Shown here one piece after another: positions 1 through 9,640 of a stretch of DNA of 64,000 bases. Location of the stretch: contig NC_033641.1 of assembly GCF_001540865.1 (NCBI RefSeq), forward strand, positions 5,940,516 through 6,004,515, read 5' to 3'. This DNA comes from Ananas comosus. Lineage: Eukaryota; Streptophyta; Magnoliopsida; Poales; Bromeliaceae. A program made the position numbers and the translations under genes. Under the pieces are notes generated by a model that searched no databases, had not been told where the DNA came from, and saw only the letters and a list, made by a program, of their open reading frames with translations. The stretch's first letter is position 1. The number at the start of each line of letters is the position of its first letter.

Positions 1-1123
1 TTATTTTCTAAATTTAAGTTCTAGTTTATATGACTAGAATGAGATTTATCACTTTTCTTAAAAGATATTTTAAAAATAGCGTAAACCTAACAAAATGTGG
101 CAATTTGAGTGTTTGTGTGGTGTAGTCGGTAATACTTTAACAGTTAAAAGTCTGCTAGTTAAAATCTGGTGAACAAATTATCCTTTTACTATAGCTTTTT
201 TATACTTTAAATCAAAGGTTTATGAAAGTTATCATATCTAGTTCAGATTGCCTCGGCTAGCAGCTAAACCTTCGGCGTAGTAGCTTTTGTTGAACTATCG
301 TGCCTCGCGAGGCATGATGGCTATCGTATCATCGGCTTGAGATATATATATATATATATATCAACTCAACCTTATGATAATTATCATAAACCCGAGAATA
401 CGATAGATAAAAAATCAGCAATCTAGATGTGAAATTAGTTAAGGTATGGAATATAGTATGATAAGTTGGTCGCTGGGTGAGTTGGGATCCCCCTGATAGT
501 GATTTGGAGTCACAAAATTTATCATCGGCGATACCGGGGGGTATCGTCGGCGAATATCGCCTAAAGTACACGATGGCGGTACGATACTATACATTTGGCC
601 ATATCGCCAAGTCCAAGTATCACCGGCGAAATCGCCGTATCCCGGGCGATTTCGCCGGCGATACTCGGGTTTGGAAATTTTCACGTTTACCCAATTTTCT
701 TACTAATCTAACAATTATCTAATATCTAAAAGTTCGAAAAACAGAAAAACCAAACGATTTATAAAATTTCAATTAGAATTTAAGAATATCTATTAGTGAA
801 ATTTATATATAGCCGAACGTTATGATTTTTTGTTTTCTTACTAATCAACAGAAAAGAAGTTTTAATATACATATAAAAAATATTCCTTATATTTATACAA
901 TTTAAACGTAAATACTTTGATCGACACCCAAGTATCGCGGGCGATAGACGAAAGACGATACTCTGAGACGTTTATGATACATGGGCGATAGATGATAAAT
1001 GTTGGAACGATTTGGGTATATATCCCCTGGTGATAGTAAAATTGCAATGTTAAAAAATAGCTTCATAATTTTTGAGCTATCGTTTGCTCGGGTTTATGAT
1101 AATTACGATAAGATCGGGTTACT
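1..1123. repeat. MITE block in non-reversed complement form
   Basis: This block pairs with 1141-2123 at a constant offset of +1000 by base complement read in the SAME direction, not by reverse complement. From 340 to 1123 (784 bases) I checked every line against 1340-2123 and found no mismatch. Bases 141-339 match the complement of 1141-1339 at roughly 94 percent. The first 140 bases resemble other complement-form pieces at 4097-4240 and 5540-5610. The canonical orientation is the one at 1361-2684, where the terminal motifs look like normal transposon ends. No gene is seen. A sequence-processing artefact is the likeliest explanation. Confidence 0.9.
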
Positions 1124-1360
1124 ATCATTTTTTATGAGATTTTTATTTTCAGCCGTTCAATTTTAGACTACTTGTTTGATAGGAAAATGATATCGAAAAC
1201 TTATGAAATTTAGTTTCTAAATACTTTCAATAGTGTAGATCAAGTCTACCGGAGCCGATCGTCGATTTGGAAGCCGCATCATCGAAAACAACTTGATAGC
1301 ACGGAGCGCTCCGTACTACCGATAGTATAGTAGCCGAGTTCTATATATATATATATATAT
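1124..1360. repeat. right half of a MITE, canonical orientation
   Basis: The stretch from about 1140 to 1345 resembles the right half of the MITE at 2140-2684: the block around 'gagccgatcgtcgatttgg' is followed by a terminal motif 'ccgatagtatagtagc' and then a TA dinucleotide run. The left half is absent; it is preceded directly by the complement-form block. Confidence 0.7.
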
Positions 1361-2120
1361 AGTTGAGTTGGAATACTATTAATAGTATTTGGGCTCTTAT
1401 GCTATCTATTTTTTAGTCGTTAGATCTACACTTTAATCAATTCCATACCTTATATCATACTATTCAACCAGCGACCCACTCAACCCTAGGGGGACTATCA
1501 CTAAACCTCAGTGTTTTAAATAGTAGCCGCTATGGCCCCCCATAGCAGCCGCTTATAGCGGATTTCATGTGCTACCGCCATGCTATGATATGTAAACCGG
1601 TATAGCGGTTCAGGTTCATAGTGGCCGCTTTAGCGGCATAGGGCCCGCTAAAGCGGCCGCTATGAGCCCAAACCTTTAAAAGTGCAAATGGGTTAAAAGA
1701 ATGATTAGATTGTTAATAGATTATAGATTTTCAAGCTTTTTGTCTTTTTGGTTTGCTAAATATTTTAAAGTTAATCTTAAATTCTTATAGATAATCACTT
1801 TAAATATATATCGGCTTGCAATACTAAAAAACAAAAGAATGATTAGTTGTCTTTTCTTCAAAATTATATGTATATTTTTTATAAGGAATATAAATATGTT
1901 AAATTTGCATTTATGAAACTAGCTGTGGGTTCATAGCGCCCGCTATCTGCTTTCTGCTATGAGACTCTGCAAATACTATGTACCCGCTATCTACTATTTA
2001 CAACCTTGCTAAACCCATATATAGGGGACCACTATCATTTTAACGTTACAATTTTTTATCGAAGTATTAAAAACTCGATAGCAAACGAGCCCAAATACTA
2101 TTAATGCTATTCTAGCCCAA
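1361..2120. mobile_element. MITE with terminal inverted repeats, interrupted by a second MITE
   Basis: The left end 'agttgagttggaatactatt' and the right end around 2093-2120 ('...ctattctagcccaa') are inverted copies of each other and of the ends of the 2140-2684 element. A 500-bp hAT-like MITE (1509-2008) sits inside. A TA run lies to the left and a GA run to the right. No coding capacity is seen. Confidence 0.7.
1509..2008. mobile_element. nested hAT-like MITE, 500 bp
   Basis: The element starts 'cagtgttttaaatagtag' and its end, reverse complemented, reads 'caaggttgtaaatagtag', giving clear terminal inverted repeats. It is flanked by an imperfect 8-bp target duplication (ctaaacct / ctaaaccc), the size used by hAT transposases. 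The ends are rich in a 'tagcgg' motif. It is non-autonomous with no ORF of interest. Confidence 0.75.
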
Positions 2121-2139
2121 TGAGAGAGAGAGAGAGAGA

Positions 2140-2684
2140 GAGTTGAGCTAGAATACTATCGATAGCAAATCGGCTCTTTTGCCACCCATTTGTTTTCGAT
2201 GATGGAGCCTCCAAATCGACGATCGACACCGTTGAACATGATCTATACCATTTGAAGTATTTAGAAATCAAATTTCATACATTTTCAATATTGTTCTCTT
2301 ATCCATCGAATGGACACAAAAATGAACGGCTGAAAATGAATATTTTTAAAAAAATGATGATAGGAGTCTTGTAATCAAGATCAAGAGTATAGAATCTTGT
2401 TTTAAATAGTTTAAAGAATTTTCTAACAGAAATTCAATTGATTTGGATATTTTTACGCCGTTAAACGAGAAAACGCCTCATATCGACCATTAAAATTACA
2501 AATTTTGAAACCTTTTGATCATTAGGCAAATGATGTCGAAAAGATTTGAAATTTAATTTCTACATACTTCAAGTGGTATAGATCATGTTCAACGGTGCCG
2601 ATCGTCGATTTGGAGGCTCCATCATCGAAAACAAGTGGGTGGAAACAGAGCCCGTTTGCTACCGATAGTATTCTAGCTCAACTC
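2140..2684. mobile_element. MITE, about 545 bp, long terminal inverted repeats
   Basis: It begins 'gagttgagctagaatactat' and ends with the inverted motif 'gtattctagctcaactc'. The inverted ends extend well over 100 bp through the blocks 'gatgatggagcctcc' and 'gatcatgttcaacggt'. A GA run is on its left and a TA run on its right. A second copy begins at about 3072 as the other arm of the large palindrome. Confidence 0.8.
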
Positions 2685-3530
2685 TATATATATATATATA
2701 TATTTATGGTATATAGAGATCTCCACAAAAGATAAAATAGAAAAGAGAAGAGAGGAAGAAGACAAATCAAAGAATCTGGTACGTTGTCATGGAAGCAAAA
2801 CAAAATAACTTTATTGAAGAAAATAACTCATCACCATATGCAACCTTCGGCGAGCGCTAATTAATTATGGCGACTCCCGGCTTCATTAACCAAATAATTA
2901 GCGCTCGCCGAAGGTTGCATATGGTGATGAGTTATTTTCTTCAATAAAGTTATTTTGTTTTGCTTCCATGACAACGTACCAGATTCTTTGATTTGTCTTC
3001 TTCCTCTCTTCTCTTTTCTATTTTATCTTTTGTGGAGATCTCTATATACCATAAATATATATATATATATATAGAGTTGAGCTAGAATACTATCGGTAGC
3101 AAACGGGCTCTGTTTCCACCCACTTGTTTTCGATGATGGAGCCTCCAAATCGACGATCGGCACCGTTGAACATGATCTATACCACTTGAAGTATGTAGAA
3201 ATTAAATTTCAAATCTTTTCGACATCATTTGCCTAATGATCAAAAGGTTTCAAAATTTGTAATTTTAATGGTCGATATGAGGCGTTTTCTCGTTTAACGG
3301 CGTAAAAATATCCAAATCAATTGAATTTCTGTTAGAAAATTCTTTAAACTATTTAAAACAAGATTCTATACTCTTGATCTTGATTACAAGACTCCTATCA
3401 TCATTTTTTTAAAAATATTCATTTTCAGCCGTTCATTTTTGTGTCCATTCGATGGATAAGAGAACAATATTGAAAATGTATGAAATTTGATTTCTAAATA
3501 CTTCAAATGGTATAGATCATGTTCAACGGT
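2228..3530. repeat. perfect 636-bp inverted repeat with 31-bp spacer
   Basis: Arms 2228-2863 and 2895-3530 are reverse complements without any length difference (coordinate sum 5758 throughout) and matched wherever I compared them. The spacer is 2864-2894. The right arm stops exactly where the N gap begins, so its true length is unknown. Each arm holds most of a MITE plus about 180 bp of other sequence that has a 22-codon ATG frame near 2789. Perfect identity up to a gap edge suggests an assembly artefact or a very young event. Confidence 0.9.
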
Positions 3531-4096
3531 NNNNNNNNNNNNNNNNNNNNNNNNNNNNNNNNNNNNNNNNNNNNNNNNNNNNNNNNNNNNNNNNNNNNNN
3601 NNNNNNNNNNNNNNNNNNNNNNNNNNNNNNNNNNNNNNNNNNNNNNNNNNNNNNNNNNNNNNNNNNNNNNNNNNNNNNNNNNNNNNNNNNNNNNNNNNNN
3701 NNNNNNNNNNNNNNNNNNNNNNNNNNNNNNNNNNNNNNNNNNNNNNNNNNNNNNNNNNNNNNNNNNNNNNNNNNNNNNNNNNNNNNNNNNNNNNNNNNNN
3801 NNNNNNNNNNNNNNNNNNNNNNNNNNNNNNNNNNNNNNNNNNNNNNNNNNNNNNNNNNNNNNNNNNNNNNNNNNNNNNNNNNNNNNNNNNNNNNNNNNNN
3901 NNNNNNNNNNNNNNNNNNNNNNNNNNNNNNNNNNNNNNNNNNNNNNNNNNNNNNNNNNNNNNNNNNNNNNNNNNNNNNNNNNNNNNNNNNNNNNNNNNNN
4001 NNNNNNNNNNNNNNNNNNNNNNNNNNNNNNNNNNNNNNNNNNNNNNNNNNNNNNNNNNNNNNNNNNNNNNNNNNNNNNNNNNNNNNNNNNNNNNNN
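3531..4096. other. assembly gap (566 N)
   Basis: Unresolved bases. The inverted repeat abuts it on the left and a complement-form repeat block abuts it on the right. Confidence 1.
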
Positions 4097-4455
4097 TTAC
4101 ATTATTATACTGTAATTTTAAAATTTAGTTTCTATAATTAGAACAAAATATATCATTTTTTTATAAAAGATAGTTTTAAAGTGCACTAAACTTATAAAGA
4201 TGTGGCAATTTGAACGTTTGCCGAGTGGTGCTGGTAACTTTTAATAACTAAAACTCGGGTAAGCTAGTGATCCGTTTACTATAGCTTTTTATTGTTTTTA
4301 ATAAAAGATCCATGAGGTTTATGAGATCTAGTTTAGATTGCCTCGGCTAGCTGTTAAGCTTTCAGCGTTGTAGCTTTTGCTGGACCTTCGTGCCTTCCGA
4401 GGCACGAGGTTCTATCGTATGATCGGAGTGAGTATATCTCACTTTATATATATGA
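4097..4455. repeat. complement-form MITE right half
   Basis: Bases about 4310-4450 read as the direct (non-reversed) complement of the canonical MITE end at about 5640-5780, with some mismatches. They also align directly with 191-345 in the other complement-form block. No gene is seen. Confidence 0.75.
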
Positions 4456-4935
4456 TATGAGAATACTCATACTAGCTGAAGCATGAATATTCAACAAAAG
4501 CTACTATCTCAACACCTTAGCTGCTATGTATAGCTATTTGTACATATATCTACGTATATTTTGAACATCTTTATATTTAATCATTGCGGTCATACTCTAT
4601 AGCCGATCTTATTGCCACATTTTCCTAGTACCATCCATCTATGAACACTATCTTTTAAGATAATTGATGGATTTCCTACCTCTCTACATTCCAACTCTAC
4701 TACCACCATCTAATATATACATATACATATACATATACATGCCGATCTATGAACATTTATATACCCCCATATGAACACACAATAATCGGGCCTACCTCTC
4801 TACATTATCATAGTACCACCACTATTAACATATACATATCATATACATATGTATATGTATACTAACTATACTATGTATATGTAACATATACATATACATA
4901 TACATACATATACATATGTATATACATATACATAT

Positions 4936-4977
<42 letters not shown>

Positions 4978-5280
4978 GTATATGTATATGTATATGTATA
5001 CACATACATATGTATATGTATATATATACATATATACATATATATATATATCATCCCGATAATACTCATGCCGATCTTATGAACATTTTCATAGTACCCC
5101 CACTATGAACACACAAAAATCGGGAACCTACCTCTCTACATTCCAACTCTACTACCACCATCCACCACCATCCACCTTATCACAAATTAGGTTCCCGATA
5201 ATTATTAGTTTTTCATCTAGGTTACCGAATTTTGGATTATCGTGGTACTACCACTATGAACATTTTCATAGTATCGAGTT
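4456..5280. repeat. TATACA/TATG microsatellites and a thrice-repeated segment
   Basis: Simple repeats built on 'tatacatatacata' occupy about 4715-4740 and 4830-5050. A segment containing 'cctacctctctacatt' preceded by 'gccgatct..tgaacattt' occurs three times (about 4610-4705, 4740-4825, 5070-5165). Open frames here are only Tyr/Ile/His repeats from the microsatellite and are not genes. Confidence 0.8.
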
Positions 5281-5763
5281 GAGCCCGATAATATGATAAT
5301 ACTCATATCTCGGGAAAGCATGAGCATTTAACAAAAGTTACAATCCCAAAAGCTTAGCTGCTAGGTGTGGCAATTTGTACTAGATCTCATAAACTTTGAA
5401 GATCTTTTATTTAAAGCATTAAAAAGTTTTAGTAATATTTCAGGTAGTTCGCCCATATTTTACTTGCCAGTTTTAGTTTGTTTTAGGATTTTTACCTACT
5501 AGCCTAGGAAGTTAAATTATAACCTCAATAACTAGAAATAAATCCATCACTTATCTTAAAAAATAGTTTTTAAATTAGATAAGGCTAAGAAAATGTGGCA
5601 ATTGATCGTTTATAAGGTATGAAAATAATAAAATTTATTTTCTAGGTACTTCAAATACTCTAGATCAAGTTTAACGGAGCCGATCGACGATTCGAAAGTC
5701 GCAATATTGAAAACGAGCTGGAAGCACGGAAGGCTCCGTGCTTCCGATAGCATAGTAGCCTCA

Positions 5764-5795
<32 letters not shown>
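5281..5795. mobile_element. hybrid MITE: complement-form left half, canonical right half
   Basis: 5281 to about 5610 resembles the non-reversed complement of the left half of the 2140-2684 MITE, with much divergence. From about 5611 to 5765 the sequence is the canonical right half, ending before a TA run. Complementing the left half back gives the normal left-to-right order of the element, apart from about 70 bp missing at the junction. Confidence 0.6.
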
Positions 5796-5798
<3 letters not shown>

Positions 5799-6319
5799 CA
5801 GTTTGCTTGTTCATTAACACATTTAATATCTTATTTGAGCCTTAATGTCCTTTTAACTGTATCAGTAGGATGTTTTGAATTTCAATCTGTAAGCACACAT
5901 TCCCTATGTGTTAGCTGACTGTTTTGAGCATCTAGTTTTATTTGCTTTAAAGGTATGATTCTTGCCGATTTGCTTGTTTGGTTTCCAGCTGTAGGATTTA
6001 AACACTTTTTGTCGTGATGAATATTCCTAGATAATTTGTCACCAAGTAGCATAGAGGTCAGTTGAGGGAATTGAGGTACAGTAGCAATGAGGTCCTAGTT
6101 AAGATTATCTGCATTTTTTTTTCTTTTATAATATGTTCGGATTCCACGTGGCTTCTCTACTTTGAATTACGAATAGATAAATTGCCCCATAAAACGAAGT
6201 TGTGCCCTGGGAGGTACCTCCACGATGTGATAGTGATTGTTTTGGTGATGCTGTTGATTTGGTTGATTGTATCTCAGTCATGATTAAATGATATTGAAAT
6301 TATGTGTGTTTTCTCTCAG
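5796..6319. other. no gene recognised
   Basis: Moderately AT-rich sequence with pyrimidine stretches, resembling intron. A 73-codon frame at 6062-6283 is hydrophobic and unlike any family I know. It may be intron of the fragment at 6320-6554. Confidence 0.5.
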
Positions 6320-6365
6320 ATAATGGGGGACAAAATGATGATTCTGAATCACAGCTCACCATCCG
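6320..6365 (+). pseudogene. candidate internal exon, unknown protein
   Basis: A pyrimidine-rich tract ending in 'ctctcag' precedes this 46-base stretch and a 'gtcaga' donor follows. Read in the phase that joins the next exon, it encodes an acidic, polar peptide ending SESQLTIR. I do not recognise the protein. The splice sites and shared phase with 6488-6554 are the support. No start, stop or further exon could be identified, so it may be a gene fragment carried by repeats or part of a real gene interrupted by the MITE cluster. Confidence 0.4.
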
Positions 6366-6487
6366 GTCAGATCATTTTGCCTCTTTTCTTCGTACATTCC
6401 TCCATGTTTAAGTATTGCACCCTCTAGTAACCTTTGCTCTTTTTTTTTATTTTTATTTCTTCTTCTTTTCCCTTTTCAAATTTACAG

Positions 6488-6554
6488 GACAAAACGCATG
6501 TCTGTGGCTGTGGGGCCAAGTAGCTTTGCTTCAAGGAAGAAGAAGATCAAGAAG
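6488..6554 (+). pseudogene. candidate internal exon with basic tail, unknown protein
   Basis: The stretch follows a T-rich tract ending 'tttacag' and is followed by a 'gtaacc' donor. Its 67 bases complete the codon left open by 6320-6365 and encode TKRMSVAVGPSSF followed by a lysine-rich end (RKKKIKK), which could act as a nuclear localisation signal. A 9-bp-TSD MITE starts 83 bases later, in what would be the next intron. Product unknown. The unbroken phase across the two candidate exons raises the odds that this is or was a real gene. Confidence 0.4.
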
Positions 6555-6636
6555 GTAACCAACTGATTATTCTATGTATATTTATAAAAAGATGTAGGTG
6601 CATCTTGTCTATGTCATCTCGGTAGAATACATTCCT

Positions 6637-7028
6637 GGGTTAATTGCATACAGGTTCCTGCAACTATAGTGAATTGTAAATATATCTCTGTAAAGTTCAA
6701 TTTTCATAAGTTATTCCTATAAAAGTTCTAATGTTTTCAGATATGTTCCTATCGTTAGAATCCATTAGAAAAGTTTAGTTAACCATAGATTAAATACTTT
6801 GTCCTGGTTAAGTTTTGACATTTTTACTCTTATATTATACTGTTATAACTTCTGAAGGGACATTTGTGATGGCAAAATTGGAAATATAAATAGTTTTCTA
6901 ACGGTAACAAACCAGAGGGATATATCTGAAAATATTAGGGCTTTTGCAGGATAACTTATAAAAGTTGAATTTTATAGGGATATATTTGCAATTCATTATG
7001 TTTGCGGGGACCTATATGCAATTAACCC
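6637..7028. mobile_element. Mutator-like MITE with 9-bp target duplication
   Basis: The 392-bp element starts 'gggttaattgcata' and ends 'tatgcaattaaccc'. Its inverted ends extend for about 100 bp, through the block 'aaaagttctaatgttttcag' and its inverted partner near 6925. Identical 9-bp direct repeats 'tacattcct' flank it at 6628-6636 and 7029-7037. Long TIRs and a 9-bp duplication fit Mutator-like elements. Confidence 0.88.
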
Positions 7029-7037
7029 TACATTCCT

Positions 7038-7837
7038 CGGGCGGCTTAGATGCTTTGTTCGTATTAAATCAATTTGCGAAACGGTGCAATAGATTCTTCG
7101 TAGTTTATATTTGTGTAATACTTAAACTTCAAATGTCCCATGTGATTTAGCACTTTTTTAGTTTGGTATCCTGTTGTTTGAAGTATTTTACGTCACTATC
7201 TTGTGGTTTTATTTTGAGATAATTGCCTATATATACCCTTCAAAATTTTTTAAATATCTCATTTATTCTTGCTTTTTTTTTTTTAGTTCAAATATATCCT
7301 CCATATATTTTTTCCATTATTCAAAAATACCTATGCTGTTAGTGCCCGTTAAATTAGTTCGTGTTAAATTTGAATTAAATTTCTATCATAGTTAAACATA
7401 ATGAAAAAATCTATTTGGCTACTAACTTAGGGCAAATAAGAAAAGTCGGTAGCGGCAGAAGGATATTTTTGAAAAGGTAAAAAGTTGAAATACTTCTTTC
7501 AGTCTCCCCCTCTCAACCTTTGGGTTGAAAAAGAAAAAAAAAAAGGCAGAAACAACGTAAAAAAAAAGAGAAAAAAAAAAAAATTTGTCTCTCTCTCTCT
7601 CAACCCAAACGTTGAGAGAGAGAGAGAGACATGTCTTGGCTCTTTGTCTCTCTCTCCCTCCCAACGAGAGGAAAAAAAAAAAAAAAGAAAAAAAATAAGT
7701 AAAAAAAAACAGGTTTATTTACTTCAACTAATGCAGCTCGGTATGTTAGCCTCGCTTGCTTCTACTGTTTAGCTTTGCCTTGGACAAGTAAAAAAAATAA
7801 TAGTAAATAAAATAATGCAAAACAAGTTCACGCGCCC
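7038..7837. other. AT-rich spacer with purine/pyrimidine tracts
   Basis: No gene. 7170-7420 looks like a decayed MITE. 7485-7720 alternates A-runs and CT/GA runs; 'ctctcaaccc...gttgagag' at about 7590-7625 can fold into a hairpin. Lysine- and serine-rich frames here are products of low complexity. Confidence 0.6.
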
Positions 7838-8230
7838 CAAATTAGCACAGCTCGGATAGTGCTTCTACCGGCGAGCTAATTGACAAAACTGGTACAGCTC
7901 GGATAGCGCTTCTACCGGCGTGCTAAAAGCATCGTTTTATAGGCTACAAGCTAGTTGTTAAAGCTGGTACAGCTCGGATAGCGCTTCTACCGGCGTGCTA
8001 AAAGCATCGTTTTATAGGCTATAAGCTACTTATTAAAGCTGGTACAGCTCGGATAGCGCTTCTACCGGCGTGCCAAATCTATTATTTTATAGGCCATGAA
8101 CAAGCTGGTACAGCTCGGATAGTGCTTCTACCGACGTGCCAAATCTCTAACTGCTACGTATGCATTCCGCCTTCGCTGCTAAACTACAGCCTAAACTAGC
8201 CAAGCTTTGGATAGTGCTTTTACCAGTCCA
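7838..8230. repeat. 75-bp tandem repeat array
   Basis: The core 'acagctcggatagcgcttct' begins near 7847, 7894, 7969, 8044 and 8110, with a degenerate sixth copy near 8200. The 7894, 7969 and 8044 copies are exactly 75 bp apart and share the spacer 'gctaaaagcatcgtttta' region. Outer copies have shorter or altered spacers. No coding frame persists through the array. Confidence 0.85.
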
Positions 8231-8422
8231 ACTAGTTTGGTTGTTTTTAGCGTGAATGCGAAAAGTATACGTACGTGTAGAGAACAACAGCATCGTCAGT
8301 AGCGTCAACAGCAACAGTGGCTTCAGAAAAAAAAACACCATACCTGCTTTTCACCTCCCCACGTGTACCGTGGGGAGGAGACGATCGTTCTGGTTTTCCC
8401 GAGGAGGGAACCATGAACGTGT

Positions 8423-8461
<39 letters not shown>

Positions 8462-8464
8462 CTT

Positions 8465-8496
<32 letters not shown>

Positions 8497-9640
8497 CTTC
8501 CTCTCCTATTTTTGAAGAAAAAACAAAGAGTGGAAAAAAGAAAGAAGAAGAAGCAAGAAAAAAAAAAGACGAAACCAAGATAAAGCCTAGAGAGAGGAGA
8601 AGAAAAAAAGAAAAAAAAAAAACATTCTTCGAAATATTATTCGAAGATTACTGGGACAAATAAAAACCTTCAGTAAGTTTTTTTTTATAAGTTTTTCCTT
8701 ATCATGGAAGTATGTTCCATACCTAAAAAAAAATAGAGGAAAAAATACTTAGAAAAGAAAGGAAGGAAAAAAAAAAGAGTTTTCCCCTTCACCCTATAAA
8801 AAAAATATTGAAAATGTAGAAAGGAAAAAAAATAAAGAAGGGAAAAAAAAGAAAAAAAAAAAAATGAGTTTGTTCGAAAGTAATCAATAGGCCACCTAAA
8901 CTAGAGTAGCTTTACCTACTTGAAGGGAGATATAGAGTATAGAGTAATAACTCGAATAACTATGAAGATCCCACGAAACCAAATCTCAAACTGACACACA
9001 CGTATACCTATGTTTTTAGGTGCTCTTCTAAGACTCCTTTCGTGTATCAAAGGGAATATTTTATGTAGGACCTCCATGATTCTATATATTCCTAAATATT
9101 CACGTTACGATTAGGAAGTTAAACCTATTATCCTCATTACAATAGATAAATGTTTTTGTATTTATCCTTTCTGAAGAAATTTTTTTTTATTAGGATATTT
9201 TTAAAAATTAAACAGTTTATTGAGTAGATTTTAAGATAAACCGGTTGATTGGGAAGAAAACGGTTGAGCCATGATATAACCTGTTTTTACTGCAAAAATG
9301 CAGAAATCTTTCGCTACTTAGGAAGTGATAAAAATAGAATAATAATAGCGAAAAAATATATCCAACACGCTTAAAAACGCTCGAACAATCCTAATATACA
9401 TTTAATAATCTTAAAAACGAACTAACAATCCTAACATACCATCCAACAATCCTAAATAATCCAAATTATAACTTACGCTAAATAACTTTAAACATATGTT
9501 AACAATCCTAATATATATTTTTTGTTATTACTTACTATTTAGTAAGTGTTTACTTTACACCTGAACTCACATGTACTCCTGTATAACCATCTCTGTATGT
9601 TAACTCAATTAACTAATATCTGGAACTGTAGGTATATACC
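8231..9640. other. low-complexity and AT-rich spacer
   Basis: A CT microsatellite runs from about 8424 to 8500, followed by A-rich purine tracts to about 8870. The rest is AT-rich; 9370-9520 repeats 'aacaatcctaa'-like words. Ser/Leu or Lys/Glu-rich frames arise from the repeats. No gene seen. Confidence 0.7.

Noticed and set aside
509..1008. A second 500-bp hAT-like MITE with an 8-bp duplication (gatttgga / gatttggg)
   Set aside because: It is only the base complement of the element at 1509-2008, so its ends and duplication are images of that element and not independent evidence.
3487..4128. Open frames of about 200 codons
   Set aside because: They consist almost wholly of N bases in the assembly gap.
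4825..5069. Tyr/Ile/His-rich frames here and at 42801-43329
   Set aside because: Translations of TATACA microsatellites, open in several phases on both strands.
7847..8130. CRISPR-like spaced repeats
   Set aside because: This is a plant nuclear region; the repeats are a 75-bp tandem in which the 'spacers' are themselves repeated.
8256..8663. 135-codon Ser/Leu then Lys/Glu-rich frame
   Set aside because: Product of a CT microsatellite followed by A-rich purine tracts.
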